Origin: Actinoplanes sp. NBC_00393 | GTDB lineage: Bacteria > Actinomycetota > Actinomycetes > Mycobacteriales > Micromonosporaceae | Direction: 5' to 3' | Length of the DNA: 64,000 nucleotides | Assembly: GCF_036053395.1 (NCBI RefSeq) | Contig: NZ_CP107942.1 | Span: forward strand, 6,156,501-6,220,500 | Shown: positions 39,604 to 47,833 of the stretch, in pieces | Layout of the letters: every line of letters begins with the position of its first letter | Numbering within the stretch: position 1 is the stretch's first letter | The notes under the pieces: model-generated | The model's database searches: none | What the model was told of the DNA's origin: nothing | Seen by the model: the letters and a program-made list of their open reading frames with translations, nothing else | Made by a program: the position numbers and the translations under genes

Positions 39604-40010
39604 CGATCCCCGGCGAGATCATCCCCGGCGACGGCGACATCGAGATCAACCCGGGTCGACCGACGATCGCCCTGACCGTACGCAACACCGGCGACCGGCC
39701 CGTGCAGGTCGGCTCGCACTTCCACTTCGCCGAGTCGAACGCGGCCCTCGAGTTCGACCGCGACGCCGCCTGGGGACACCGGCTGGCCGTGCCGGCCGGG
39801 ACCTCCGTGCGTTTCGAGCCGGGCATCCCCCGCGATGTCGTCCTGGTGGCGCTCGCCGGCAACCGCATCGTGCCGGGCCTGCGCGGCCTGGCCGGCGGCA
39901 CGCTGGACAAGCTGCCGCCGGCGTCCGAGCCCGACCCCACCGACATCGAGCCGGCCGGCTCCCTCGACGAGGACACCGGCGAAGGCACGCACAACGGGAG
40001 CCCGCGTTGA
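39600..40010 (+). CDS. ureB: Urease beta subunit
   Basis: 136 residues beginning [20 protein letters not shown], with [15 protein letters not shown] and [15 protein letters not shown], all canonical. The last 30 residues are an acidic extension ([17 protein letters not shown]) beyond the usual about 105-residue length. ATGA overlap with ureA and TTGA overlap with ureC imply tight coupling. Confidence 0.95.
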   Translation: MTIPGEIIPGDGDIEINPGRPTIALTVRNTGDRPVQVGSHFHFAESNAALEFDRDAAWGHRLAVPAGTSVRFEPGIPRDVVLVALAGNRIVPGLRGLAGGTLDKLPPASEPDPTDIEPAGSLDEDTGEGTHNGSPR

Positions 40011-41725
40011 CCTTCCTCGACCGCGGTCGCTACGCCGCGCTCTACGGCCCGACCGCCGGCGACCGGGTCCGGCTCGCCGACACCAACCTGCTGATCGAGA
40101 TCGAGGAGGACCGCAGCGCCGGACCACAGCCCGGCGACGAGGTCGTCTTCGGCGGCGGCAAGGTGATCCGCGAGTCGATGGGCCAGTCCCGCGCCACCCG
40201 CGCCGAGGGCACCCCGGACACCGTGATCACCGGCGTGATCGTCCTCGACCACTGGGGCATCGTCAAAGCCGACGTCGGCGTCCGCGACGGCCGGATCGTG
40301 GCGATCGGCAAGGCCGGCAACCCGGACACCATGGACGGCGTGCACCCGGAGCTGGTGATCGGCGCGAGCACCGAGATCATCGCGGGCAACGGCAAGATCC
40401 TCACGGCCGGCGCGATCGACAGCCACGTGCACCTGATCAGCCCGACCATCCTGGACACCGCGCTCGCCTCCGGCATCACCACGATCATCGGCGGCGGCAC
40501 CGGGCCGGCCGAGGGCACCAAGGCCACCACGGTCACCCCGAACGCCTGGCACCTGGCCCGGATGCTCGAGTCCCTCGACACCTGGCCGATCAACGTGCTC
40601 CTGCTCGGCAAGGGCAACACGATGTCCGCCGAGTCGATGTGGGAGCAGCTGCGCGGCGGCGCCGGCGGTTTCAAGCTGCACGAGGACTGGGGTACGACCC
40701 CGGCCGCGATCGACGCCTGCCTGAGTGTGGCGGACGCGTCCGGTGTGCAGGTGGCGATCCACACGGACACGCTGAACGAGGCGGGGTTCGTCGAGGAGAC
40801 CCTGCGGGCGATCGCCGGGCGTTCGATCCACGCGTACCACACCGAGGGAGCGGGCGGCGGCCACGCGCCGGACATCATCACCGTCGCGTCCCACCCGAAC
40901 ATCCTGCCGTCGTCGACCAACCCGACCCGGCCGTACACCCGCAACACCCTCAGCGAACACCTCGACATGCTGATGGTCTGCCACCACCTGAACTCGGCGG
41001 TGCCCGAGGACCTGGCGTTCGCCGAGAGCCGGATCCGGCCGTCCACGATGGCCGCCGAGGATGTGCTGCACGACCTGGGCGCGATCTCGATGATCGGGTC
41101 GGACTCGCAGGCCATGGGGCGGGTGGGTGAGGTGGTCACGCGTACCTGGCAGACCGCCCACGTGATGAAGGCGCGCCGCGGCGCGGCACCCGGGGACGGC
41201 GCCGCGGACAACAACCGTGCCAAGCGCTACGTCGCGAAATACACGATCTGCCCGGCGGTCGCGCACGGCATGGCCGCCCAGGTCGGCAGCATCGAGCCGG
41301 GCAAGCTGGCCGACCTGGTGCTGTGGGACCCGGCCTTCTTCGGGGTACGCCCGGCGCTCGTCATCAAGGGCGGCATGATCGCGTACGCGCAGATGGGTGA
41401 CGCGAACGCCTCGATCCCGACGCCGCAGCCGATGCTGCCCCGGCCGATGTTCGGCTCGTACGGCGTTGTGCCGTCGCAGACCTCCGTGGCCTTCGTGGCT
41501 CCGGCCGCGATCGATGCGCTGCTCAGCGACCGGATCGAGGTCAAGCGGGCGCTGGTGCCGGTCGGCGACACCCGCTCGGTGGGCAAGGCCGACATGCCGC
41601 TCAACGACGCGATGCCGCGGATCGAGGTCAAGGCCGACACCTTCGAGGTCCGGATCGACGGCGAGGTCGTCGAACCCGACCCGGTCTCGGAACTGCCCAT
41701 GGCCCAGCGGTACTTCCTGTTCTGA
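40007..41725 (+). CDS. ureC: Urease alpha subunit (catalytic)
   Basis: 572 residues. All active-site elements are present: nickel ligands HVH near residue 140, carbamylated Lys in [10 protein letters not shown] near 223, His in VAIHTDTL and [13 protein letters not shown], Asp in GSDSQAMGR near 366, and the flap Cys in MVCHHL near 325. Start is TTG at 40007, inside the ureB stop. The holoenzyme needs UreFGD for nickel insertion, all encoded next. Confidence 0.97.
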   Translation: MTFLDRGRYAALYGPTAGDRVRLADTNLLIEIEEDRSAGPQPGDEVVFGGGKVIRESMGQSRATRAEGTPDTVITGVIVLDHWGIVKADVGVRDGRIVAIGKAGNPDTMDGVHPELVIGASTEIIAGNGKILTAGAIDSHVHLISPTILDTALASGITTIIGGGTGPAEGTKATTVTPNAWHLARMLESLDTWPINVLLLGKGNTMSAESMWEQLRGGAGGFKLHEDWGTTPAAIDACLSVADASGVQVAIHTDTLNEAGFVEETLRAIAGRSIHAYHTEGAGGGHAPDIITVASHPNILPSSTNPTRPYTRNTLSEHLDMLMVCHHLNSAVPEDLAFAESRIRPSTMAAEDVLHDLGAISMIGSDSQAMGRVGEVVTRTWQTAHVMKARRGAAPGDGAADNNRAKRYVAKYTICPAVAHGMAAQVGSIEPGKLADLVLWDPAFFGVRPALVIKGGMIAYAQMGDANASIPTPQPMLPRPMFGSYGVVPSQTSVAFVAPAAIDALLSDRIEVKRALVPVGDTRSVGKADMPLNDAMPRIEVKADTFEVRIDGEVVEPDPVSELPMAQRYFLF

Positions 41726-42369
41726 TGAGTCTGGCGACCCTGCTGTTGCTCGCCGACGGGCGGCTGCCGTCCGGAGGCCACGCGCACTCCGGTGGGCTGG
41801 AGGCGCAGATCGCCGGCGGCCGGGTCAAGGAGATCAGCGGGCTGGACGGCTTCCTGCGCGGCAAGCTCGCCACCGGAGGGCTGGTGTCGGCGGCCTTCGC
41901 GGCTGCGGCCTGCTCCGATGTGTCCCGCTGGTCCGCGCTGGACGCGGGTCTCGACGCGCGGACGCCGTCGCCGGCTCTGCGGAAGGCGTCCCGGGCTCAG
42001 GGACGGGCGCTGTTGCGGGCCGGGCGCGCGATGTGGCCGGTCGCGGCGGTGGGCCGGGACCCGCATCAGCCGGTTGCGCTGGGTGCGCTGGCGGCGGCAG
42101 CCGGGCTGGCGCCCGTTCAGGCCGCGGTCGCTGCGGCGCACGGCAGCATCACCGGTCCGGCCAGTGCGGCGGTCCGGCTCCTCGGACTTGATCCGTACGC
42201 GGTGCACGCGCTCCTGGCGCGACTAGCCCCTGACTGTGACCGGGTCGCGGAAGTCGCCGCGGCCCGGTGTGCGGACCCGGTCGACGAACTGCCGGCCGCG
42301 GGAGCTCCCCTGCTCGACATCGGCGCCGAGCACCACGCCACCTGGGAGGTGCGTCTCTTTGCATCCTGA
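41725..42369 (+). CDS. ureF: Urease accessory protein UreF
   Basis: 214 residues, all-helical, with [24 protein letters not shown] near the start and [33 protein letters not shown] in the C-terminal half. UreF forms the activation complex with UreD and UreG. ATG overlaps the ureC stop (TGATG); the end overlaps ureG by 11 bases. Confidence 0.93.
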   Translation: MSLATLLLLADGRLPSGGHAHSGGLEAQIAGGRVKEISGLDGFLRGKLATGGLVSAAFAAAACSDVSRWSALDAGLDARTPSPALRKASRAQGRALLRAGRAMWPVAAVGRDPHQPVALGALAAAAGLAPVQAAVAAAHGSITGPASAAVRLLGLDPYAVHALLARLAPDCDRVAEVAAARCADPVDELPAAGAPLLDIGAEHHATWEVRLFAS

Positions 42370-43072
42370 ACTGCACGAACATGGCCCCGATGAGGTCCCC
42401 CACACCCACCCCGAACCGGGGGTGGATCCGCACGCGCCGCTGCACAGTGGCGCCCGGGCCCTGCGCATCGGTATCGGCGGCCCGGTCGGCTCCGGCAAGA
42501 CGGCGCTGGTCGCGGCGCTGTGCCGGGCGCTCGGCGAGGAACTGCGGCTCGCGGTGGTGACCAACGACATCTACACCACCGAGGACGCCGACTTCCTGCT
42601 CCGCAACGGGGTGCTGCCGGCCGAGCGGATCCGGGCGGTCGAGACCGGGTGCTGCCCGCACACGGCCATCCGGGACGACATCTCGGCGAACCTGGACGCG
42701 GTCGAGGACCTCGAGATCGAACTCGGGCCGCTCGACCTCGTACTGGTCGAGAGCGGTGGCGACAACCTGACCGCGACGTTCAGCAAGGGCCTGATCGACC
42801 AGCAGATCTTCGTGGTCGACGTGGCCGGCGGCGACAAGGTGCCCCGCAAGGGCGGCCCCGGCGTCACCACGGCCGACCTGCTCGTGATCAACAAGACGGA
42901 CCTCGCTCCGCTGGTCGGCGCCGACCTGTCAGTGATGGAGCGCGACGCCGCTGCCCGGCGCGGCGACCTGCCGACGGTCTTCCTGTCGCTGGCCGAGGAC
43001 AAGGCCGCCACCCCGGTCGCCGACTGGATCCGCGGCCTGGTCGCGGCACGCGTCGCTCCCGCCGGACGCTGA
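42359..43072 (+). CDS. ureG: Urease accessory GTPase UreG with His-rich N-terminus
   Basis: 237 residues from TTG at 42359 (GGGAGG nine bases upstream). P-loop [14 protein letters not shown], the nickel motif CCPH ([13 protein letters not shown]), [12 protein letters not shown] and guanine-specific NKTD. The first 30 residues carry seven histidines ([21 protein letters not shown]), an extension that can bind nickel. The operon has no ureE, so this tail may take over nickel storage. Confidence 0.95.
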   Translation: MHPELHEHGPDEVPHTHPEPGVDPHAPLHSGARALRIGIGGPVGSGKTALVAALCRALGEELRLAVVTNDIYTTEDADFLLRNGVLPAERIRAVETGCCPHTAIRDDISANLDAVEDLEIELGPLDLVLVESGGDNLTATFSKGLIDQQIFVVDVAGGDKVPRKGGPGVTTADLLVINKTDLAPLVGADLSVMERDAAARRGDLPTVFLSLAEDKAATPVADWIRGLVAARVAPAGR

Positions 43073-43821
43073 TGCGGGCGTCGGCGTCGATCGTCGCGGA
43101 GGCGGACGGGCGCGGTGGCACGCGCCTCGCCGTGCTGAAGGGCGAGTCGCCGCTGTTGCTGCGCCGGACCGGGCCGCGGGACGCCGGCCGGATGACCGTG
43201 CATCTGGTCAGCGGGGGCGCTGGCCCGCTGCGTGGTGACGAGCTCGATCTGGACATCGAGGTGGCGGCCGGCGCCTGGCTGGAGATCCGCAGCGTCGCGG
43301 CGTCGCTGGCGCTGCCCGGACGGGCCGGGCTTCCAGCGTCCCGGTTGACGGTCACCGCGCGGGTGGCGGCCGGGGCGACGCTGCGCTACCAGCCCGAACC
43401 GCTGATCGCCGCGGCCGGGTGTGACCACGTGGCGGTCACCCGGGTCGACGTCGACGAGGGCGGCATCCTGCTCTGGCGGGACGATCTGGTCTGCGGACGG
43501 CATGCGGAGCCGTCCGGGGACGTCGTCGCCGACACGACGATCCGGTATGCCGGCTCGACCCTCTATCGCCACGAGCTCGCCGTCGGGCCCCGCGCGCCGG
43601 GATGGTCGGGCGCCGCGGTGCTGGGCGGCGGCCGGGCCGTCGGGACGGTGGTCGCGGCCGGGCCGGGCGTGTCCGCAAGCGCATCGGTCCCGGCGCCGGA
43701 CGCCGCGGTGATGCCGCTGGCCGGGCCGGGAGTGCTGGTCACCGTGGTGGGCGCGGACAGCCGGCAGGTGAGCGCGGTGCTGGACCCGTTCTGTGCCGGG
43801 CACCTGCCGGGCAGGCGATGA
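43072..43821 (+). CDS. ureD: Urease accessory protein UreD (UreH)
   Basis: 249 residues. The UreD beta-helix pattern is weakly conserved but recognisable: LDLDIEVAAGAWLEIRSVAA, ARVAAGATLRYQPEPLIAAAGCDH and LLWRDDLVCGRH. Scaffold that contacts the urease apoenzyme. Overlaps the ureG stop (TGATG). Last gene of the operon; its stop lies within a terminator hairpin. Confidence 0.9.
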   Translation: MRASASIVAEADGRGGTRLAVLKGESPLLLRRTGPRDAGRMTVHLVSGGAGPLRGDELDLDIEVAAGAWLEIRSVAASLALPGRAGLPASRLTVTARVAAGATLRYQPEPLIAAAGCDHVAVTRVDVDEGGILLWRDDLVCGRHAEPSGDVVADTTIRYAGSTLYRHELAVGPRAPGWSGAAVLGGGRAVGTVVAAGPGVSASASVPAPDAAVMPLAGPGVLVTVVGADSRQVSAVLDPFCAGHLPGRR

Positions 43822-43844
43822 GGGCGGCCGCAGCCGCCCTCATC
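43817..43844. terminator. Bidirectional hairpin between ureD and sigma factor gene
   Basis: GATGAGGGCGGC-n4-GCCGCCCTCATC, a perfect 12-bp stem; the ureD stop codon lies in its left arm. Serves the two convergent genes. Confidence 0.8.
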
Positions 43845-43859
43845 CAGGTCTCCGTGTGC

Positions 43860-44762
43860 TCAGGCCGCGACCGCGATGGGTACGCCGTGACTGTCGGTGA
43901 GTGCCAGCCGGGTGTGAAGGCTGCCCTGTTGCGCCACTTTGGCGAAGTACTCGGAACGGCGCCGTTGCAGGCAGCCCTTCCGGGTACGGGGTCCGCCCGC
44001 CGCCACCGTCAGGAGTTCCGGCGCCAGCGAGCTGTTCAGGCCCTCTCGCAGCAGGCGCAACGCCTCCGTGCGCAGCTGTGAGATCCGGGACTCGGTGACG
44101 CCGAGCCGGGCCGCCACCTCGCTCAGCGGCTGTTCCTGCAGGAAGGACTCCTGCACGACCTGGCGCAACCGTTCCGGCAACGCCTGGATGGCCTGATGCA
44201 GATAGCCGAGCCGTTCCCGCTTGAGCAGCAGATCCTCCGGTCCTTCGGACAGTTCCGGCACCATCTCCTCGGCCGCCCCGGTGGGGAAGCCCTGCAGGCT
44301 GAGCAGGGAGGCCTTCTGCACGTCGTCCTCGACGCTGGCCAGCTCGGACACCCCGATCCCGAGCACCTCGGCCACCTCGGCATCGCTCGGTGTCCGGCCG
44401 AGCGCGGCGGTCAGCTCCTGGCGGGCAGTGGCCGCGCGCCGGGCACGTGCCCGCACGGACCGGCTGGCCCAGTCCTGGCCGCGGAGCTCGTCCAGCAGAG
44501 CGCCGCGGATCCGGACCGCGGCGAAACGATGGAACGGGATGCCACGGGTCACGTCGAAGGAGCGGGCCGCGCCGAGCAGGGCCGCGAACCCGGCTGACGA
44601 GAGGTCATCTGCGTGGACATGGCCGGGTACCCGGTTGAGCAGTTCCCGGACCAGATGGCCAACCATCGGCATGTTTTCGCGGATCAGGTCCTCGATGTCG
44701 CGCCCCGAGGGCACGTCGTGGGCGGTGCCGATGGTGGCGGGGAGTTCGGTCGTGGTGGTCAC
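43860..44762 (-). CDS. FliA/WhiG-family RNA polymerase sigma factor
   Basis: 300 residues, sigma-70 group 3. Region 2 reads LIRENMPMVGHLVRELLNRVPGHVHADDL with DVTRGIPFHRFAAVRIRGALLDELRGQDWASRSVRARARR, the FliA/WhiG-type 2.4 region. Region 3 has LGRTPSDAEVAEVLGIG, and region 4 has RLRQVVQESFLQEQPLSEVAARLGVTESRISQLRTEALRLL. About 55 residues follow region 4, longer than usual. This class drives flagellar or sporulation genes; flagellated spores in Actinoplanes make that attractive, but targets here are unknown. GTG start with AGGAGG five bases upstream. Confidence 0.9.
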   Translation of the reverse strand: MTTTTELPATIGTAHDVPSGRDIEDLIRENMPMVGHLVRELLNRVPGHVHADDLSSAGFAALLGAARSFDVTRGIPFHRFAAVRIRGALLDELRGQDWASRSVRARARRAATARQELTAALGRTPSDAEVAEVLGIGVSELASVEDDVQKASLLSLQGFPTGAAEEMVPELSEGPEDLLLKRERLGYLHQAIQALPERLRQVVQESFLQEQPLSEVAARLGVTESRISQLRTEALRLLREGLNSSLAPELLTVAAGGPRTRKGCLQRRRSEYFAKVAQQGSLHTRLALTDSHGVPIAVAA

Positions 44763-44918
44763 GTAGTCCTCCTCGCTCGTACGAACCGGCTGGTGAAAAC
44801 CGGCTGACGAGAAGAACAGTGGCCGCCGTAAGGTGCAGCGGAGCCCGAACTCGGTTGCTTTTGTGGAGTTTTTTCACGAAAAGCCTCAGGCCCATGTGGA
44901 CCAGCGCGGACCCCGCGC

Positions 44919-44943
44919 CGGCCCGGCCACGAAGGCCGGGCCG
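44919..44943 (-). terminator. Hairpin terminator after small gene
   Basis: CGGCCCGGCC-n5-GGCCGGGCCG, a perfect 10-bp stem 5 bases past the stop of the 83-residue gene. Confidence 0.7.
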
Positions 44944-44948
44944 TGCGG

Positions 44949-45200
44949 TCAGTGCAGGACCGGCATCCGAGGCGCGAGGACCTCGGTCAGTTCGGTGTGC
45001 ACCCACGCCATCCGCTGCACCGCGACGTCCGGGTGGTCACCGAACTCGGTGGCGACGCCGGCCGCGCAGCCGTCACTGCCGTGACGGAGGATCATCGTGG
45101 TGATCGCCTGCTCGACGGTCTCCCGGTTGGGGCACTCGGACGGCTGAAGGCACGAGACGAACAGTGCCTCGGCAGCCAGATCCCTGACTGTGCTGATCAT
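44949..45200 (-). CDS. Conserved small hypothetical protein (83 aa)
   Basis: Begins MISTVRDLAAEALFVSCLQPSE and continues RETVEQAITTMILRHGSDGCAAGVATEFGDHPDVAVQRMAWVH. A short helical protein of a kind recurrent in actinomycetes, with no assigned function. GGGGAG precedes the ATG. Monocistronic: a hairpin follows it and a 256-base gap lies upstream. Confidence 0.75.
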   Translation of the reverse strand: MISTVRDLAAEALFVSCLQPSECPNRETVEQAITTMILRHGSDGCAAGVATEFGDHPDVAVQRMAWVHTELTEVLAPRMPVLH

Positions 45201-45456
45201 GTCGAACTCCCCGATGTCGACGACCTGCTAAAACTCCGGCTGAAACCCCCGCGCCGGGTGGGTGGTCATCGCCCATCATCCCCGCGGGTCGCATGCCGGC
45301 CGGCAGCCACGCCGTGCGAAAGTGCCGCAATCGAGACGTCGTCGCCCTCGTGCGGATCGGAGCAGAAGCGCCTGTCGGTATCGACTTCACCGTAACGCGG
45401 CGATCGGGTGTTCGGCCTGAGGTTTTCACCGGTGCCCACTCGATCGCCGCGTCGCG

Positions 45457-47454
45457 TCACTCTCCGTCCGTGCAGTCCGCCGGGTCGCAGTCGTTGTTGT
45501 CCAGCGACGCCCCCGGGTCCACCGGCGGCGGCGACTTGCTGGGACTCGGATCCGGGTCCGGCGACTCCGACTCGTCCGGCGGGTTCGGCTCGACCGAGAT
45601 CGACGGGCCGGGATCATCGGGGCTCGCCGAGGTCGAAGGACTGTTGCTCGTACCGGGGTTCGGCTTCACCGAGGGCTTGGTGCTCGTGCCGCGGCTCGGC
45701 GAGGCGGTCGGCCTGATCACCACGTTGCCGCTGGGCCCGATCGAGACGCCCGGGGGCGGCGTGGTGTTCACGTCGCCGAGCCGGACGTTGCCGTCGGACA
45801 GGTGCTCGACCGGCCGGGACGGCTCACCCGGCTCGCTGGACACGTACGTCTCGCAGGTCTCGCCGTTGAGCTTGAAGACCATCGGCGCCGCGTTGCTCTC
45901 CACGTAGCGGCCGGTGATCTGCATGGTCGCGGTGCGCTGCGACGCCAGCGGGCCGGCCGAGTGCACCGTGACGGCCTGGTCCTGCTGGTCCAGGTCGACC
46001 TTGTTGTTGCCGGAGACGACCTGGTCGCCGGGGAGCAGGAACCACAGGTTCCAGTCGTCGACCGGCTTGTCCGCCCGGTTCGCCAGGGTCACCTGAGCCT
46101 TGAACTTGCCCTTGTCGTCGGACCAGACCGCGTAACTGACCACGCACTGGCCGGCGGCCGGGATGACGCTGGGCTGCGGCTCGGTGGTCGCGCCGACAGC
46201 CTTGTTGTCGCGCGGCTGCCCGATCGCGGTCCACCCCCAGGTGAGCGCGCTGAGCAGGGCGACCGTGCCGGCGACCACCACGACGCGCCGGACCCGCACC
46301 TGGGTCCGGCTGGTGGCCGGCGGACGGCCGGGCGGCGACCCGGCCGGCGGCCCACCGGCACCGGGCCGCAACGGCGGCTGTGAGCTCGCTGAGCGCACCG
46401 GAGCCGGGTCGGGCACCGGCGGCTCGGCCGGCGGCGCTCCGGGCTCTGTGACGGCTCCTGCGACCACGGGATGCACCGCGTCCGGGTCGGTCACGGCGTC
46501 CTTGTTCACCGTGCCGAGTTCGGCGAAGCCGGTGTACGGGTACCCCGAGGGGAGGATGAAGGTGTCCTCGCCGTCCTCCCAGTTCGCGTCGAACCCGGAG
46601 GTGATCAGCGGGGCCTGGGCCGAGACACCGGCCAGCACATGTGCCATCTCGGCGCTGGACGGCCGGTCGGCCGGGCGCTTCTCCAGGCAGCGGCCGATCA
46701 ATGCGTCCACCTGGGGTGGCAGCCCGTCGACGGGCGGCATCGGCTCGGGCTCGGTGTACTGGTGGGCGCGCAGCAGCGCGGTCGTGGTGCCCACGTCCCA
46801 CGGCAGCTGGCCGATCAGCATCCGGTAGATCAGCAGGCCCACCGCGTAGACGTCGGTGGCCGGGCTGACCTGACCGCCCTCCAGGCGCTCGGGCGCCAGG
46901 TAGGCCGGGGTGCCCAGCAGGCTGCCGTCGTCGTCGGTGTCGTTCTCCCCGATCAGCGCGGAGATGCCGAAGTCGACCACCTTGGCGCCGCTCGCGGTGA
47001 GCATGACGTTGGCCGGGGTCACGTCGCGGTGCACGATGCCCCGCGCGTGGGCAGCCGCCAGCGCGGCCGCGACCTCGGCGCTGATCCGCACCGCGGTAGG
47101 CCACGGCAGCAGCCGGACCCGGGCCAGGACAGCCGCCAGCGACTCGCCGTCCACCAGCTCCATCACGACATACGGCACCGGCTCGCCGTCGACCGTGGTC
47201 GCCTCGCCGTAGTCGTACACATTCGTGATGTGCGGGTGCGTGAGCCGCGCCGCGGCCTGTGCCTCCGCACGCAGTCTGCGTCGGAACGAGGGATCGGCGC
47301 TCGTCGAGGGCGGCAGGACCTTGACGGCGACCTGACGCCCCAGCACTTCGTCGAACCCTCGCCATACCACTGACATCCCGCCGGCGCCGAGACGCTCGAC
47401 CAGTCGGTAGCGACCGGCGAGCAGCCCCGAACCGGGCAGGTCCGTCGTGCTCAT
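45457..47454 (-). CDS. Membrane Ser/Thr protein kinase with CBM2-like outer domain
   Basis: 665 residues from ATG at 47454; an in-frame ATG at 47466 is possible. The kinase domain (about 12-275) has GAGGMSVVW, VAVKVLPP, VVDFGISAL and LAPERL, but the catalytic loop reads HRDVTPANVM, with Thr in place of the usual Lys. A Pro-rich linker and one helix (VVVVAGTVALLSALTWGW) follow, then a domain of about 110 residues bounded by two cysteines (CVVSYAVWSDDKGKFKAQVTL...WNLWFLLPGDQVV...VFKLNGETC), the pattern of family-2 carbohydrate-binding modules. The tail is Ser/Pro/Asp-rich. It may sense a polysaccharide. Confidence 0.9.
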   Translation of the reverse strand: MSTTDLPGSGLLAGRYRLVERLGAGGMSVVWRGFDEVLGRQVAVKVLPPSTSADPSFRRRLRAEAQAAARLTHPHITNVYDYGEATTVDGEPVPYVVMELVDGESLAAVLARVRLLPWPTAVRISAEVAAALAAAHARGIVHRDVTPANVMLTASGAKVVDFGISALIGENDTDDDGSLLGTPAYLAPERLEGGQVSPATDVYAVGLLIYRMLIGQLPWDVGTTTALLRAHQYTEPEPMPPVDGLPPQVDALIGRCLEKRPADRPSSAEMAHVLAGVSAQAPLITSGFDANWEDGEDTFILPSGYPYTGFAELGTVNKDAVTDPDAVHPVVAGAVTEPGAPPAEPPVPDPAPVRSASSQPPLRPGAGGPPAGSPPGRPPATSRTQVRVRRVVVVAGTVALLSALTWGWTAIGQPRDNKAVGATTEPQPSVIPAAGQCVVSYAVWSDDKGKFKAQVTLANRADKPVDDWNLWFLLPGDQVVSGNNKVDLDQQDQAVTVHSAGPLASQRTATMQITGRYVESNAAPMVFKLNGETCETYVSSEPGEPSRPVEHLSDGNVRLGDVNTTPPPGVSIGPSGNVVIRPTASPSRGTSTKPSVKPNPGTSNSPSTSASPDDPGPSISVEPNPPDESESPDPDPSPSKSPPPVDPGASLDNNDCDPADCTDGE

Positions 47455-47833
47455 GTGCCCCCACATGCGCGCTTCGAGGAAAACGCCGGACCGCACCGCC
47501 ATGCCGCCCGACGCCGGGCGAGTCGGGCCCACCACCGGACCCCGAGCATCCCCCATCGACGGCGAGGATGTTAGTCCCTATCGGTCACCAGTTCGACCCG
47601 GGATAGCAGGATCTACCAGGCACTAGTTACGGTCAGTTCGGTTTTGTAACCGGGTTGGGTAGGCCAGGTCACGCTCCTGAGGCGGGTTGACCGGCACTAC
47701 GCGCACACGTAGCGCCACAACAAGGCCCGATTCGTCGGAACTTGCACCTTCAACCTGACGAACGATCAATTCACGAACGGTCAACATCTCGCTACGCAGA
47801 GAGATCGACTGTGTCCAAGATCTGTCAGTGGGA
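47455..47833. other. Intergenic region (379 bp) upstream of the CBM2-like kinase gene
   Basis: No convincing gene. CATGTG-n4-CACATG at 47452-47467 spans the kinase start codon, and CGGTT-n4-AACCG lies at 47639-47652; either could be a regulator site. The right part is the cphA downstream region; no strong terminator seen. Confidence 0.45.

Noticed and set aside
44819..45103. Plus-strand small open frames beside the sigma factor gene
   Set aside because: They overlap the minus-strand 83-residue gene and its terminator, and show Arg/Pro-rich shadow composition.
47560..47600. ACCGATAGG on the minus strand as a FliA-type -10 element before the kinase gene
   Set aside because: No CTCA-like -35 at the right distance; one partial match is not enough.
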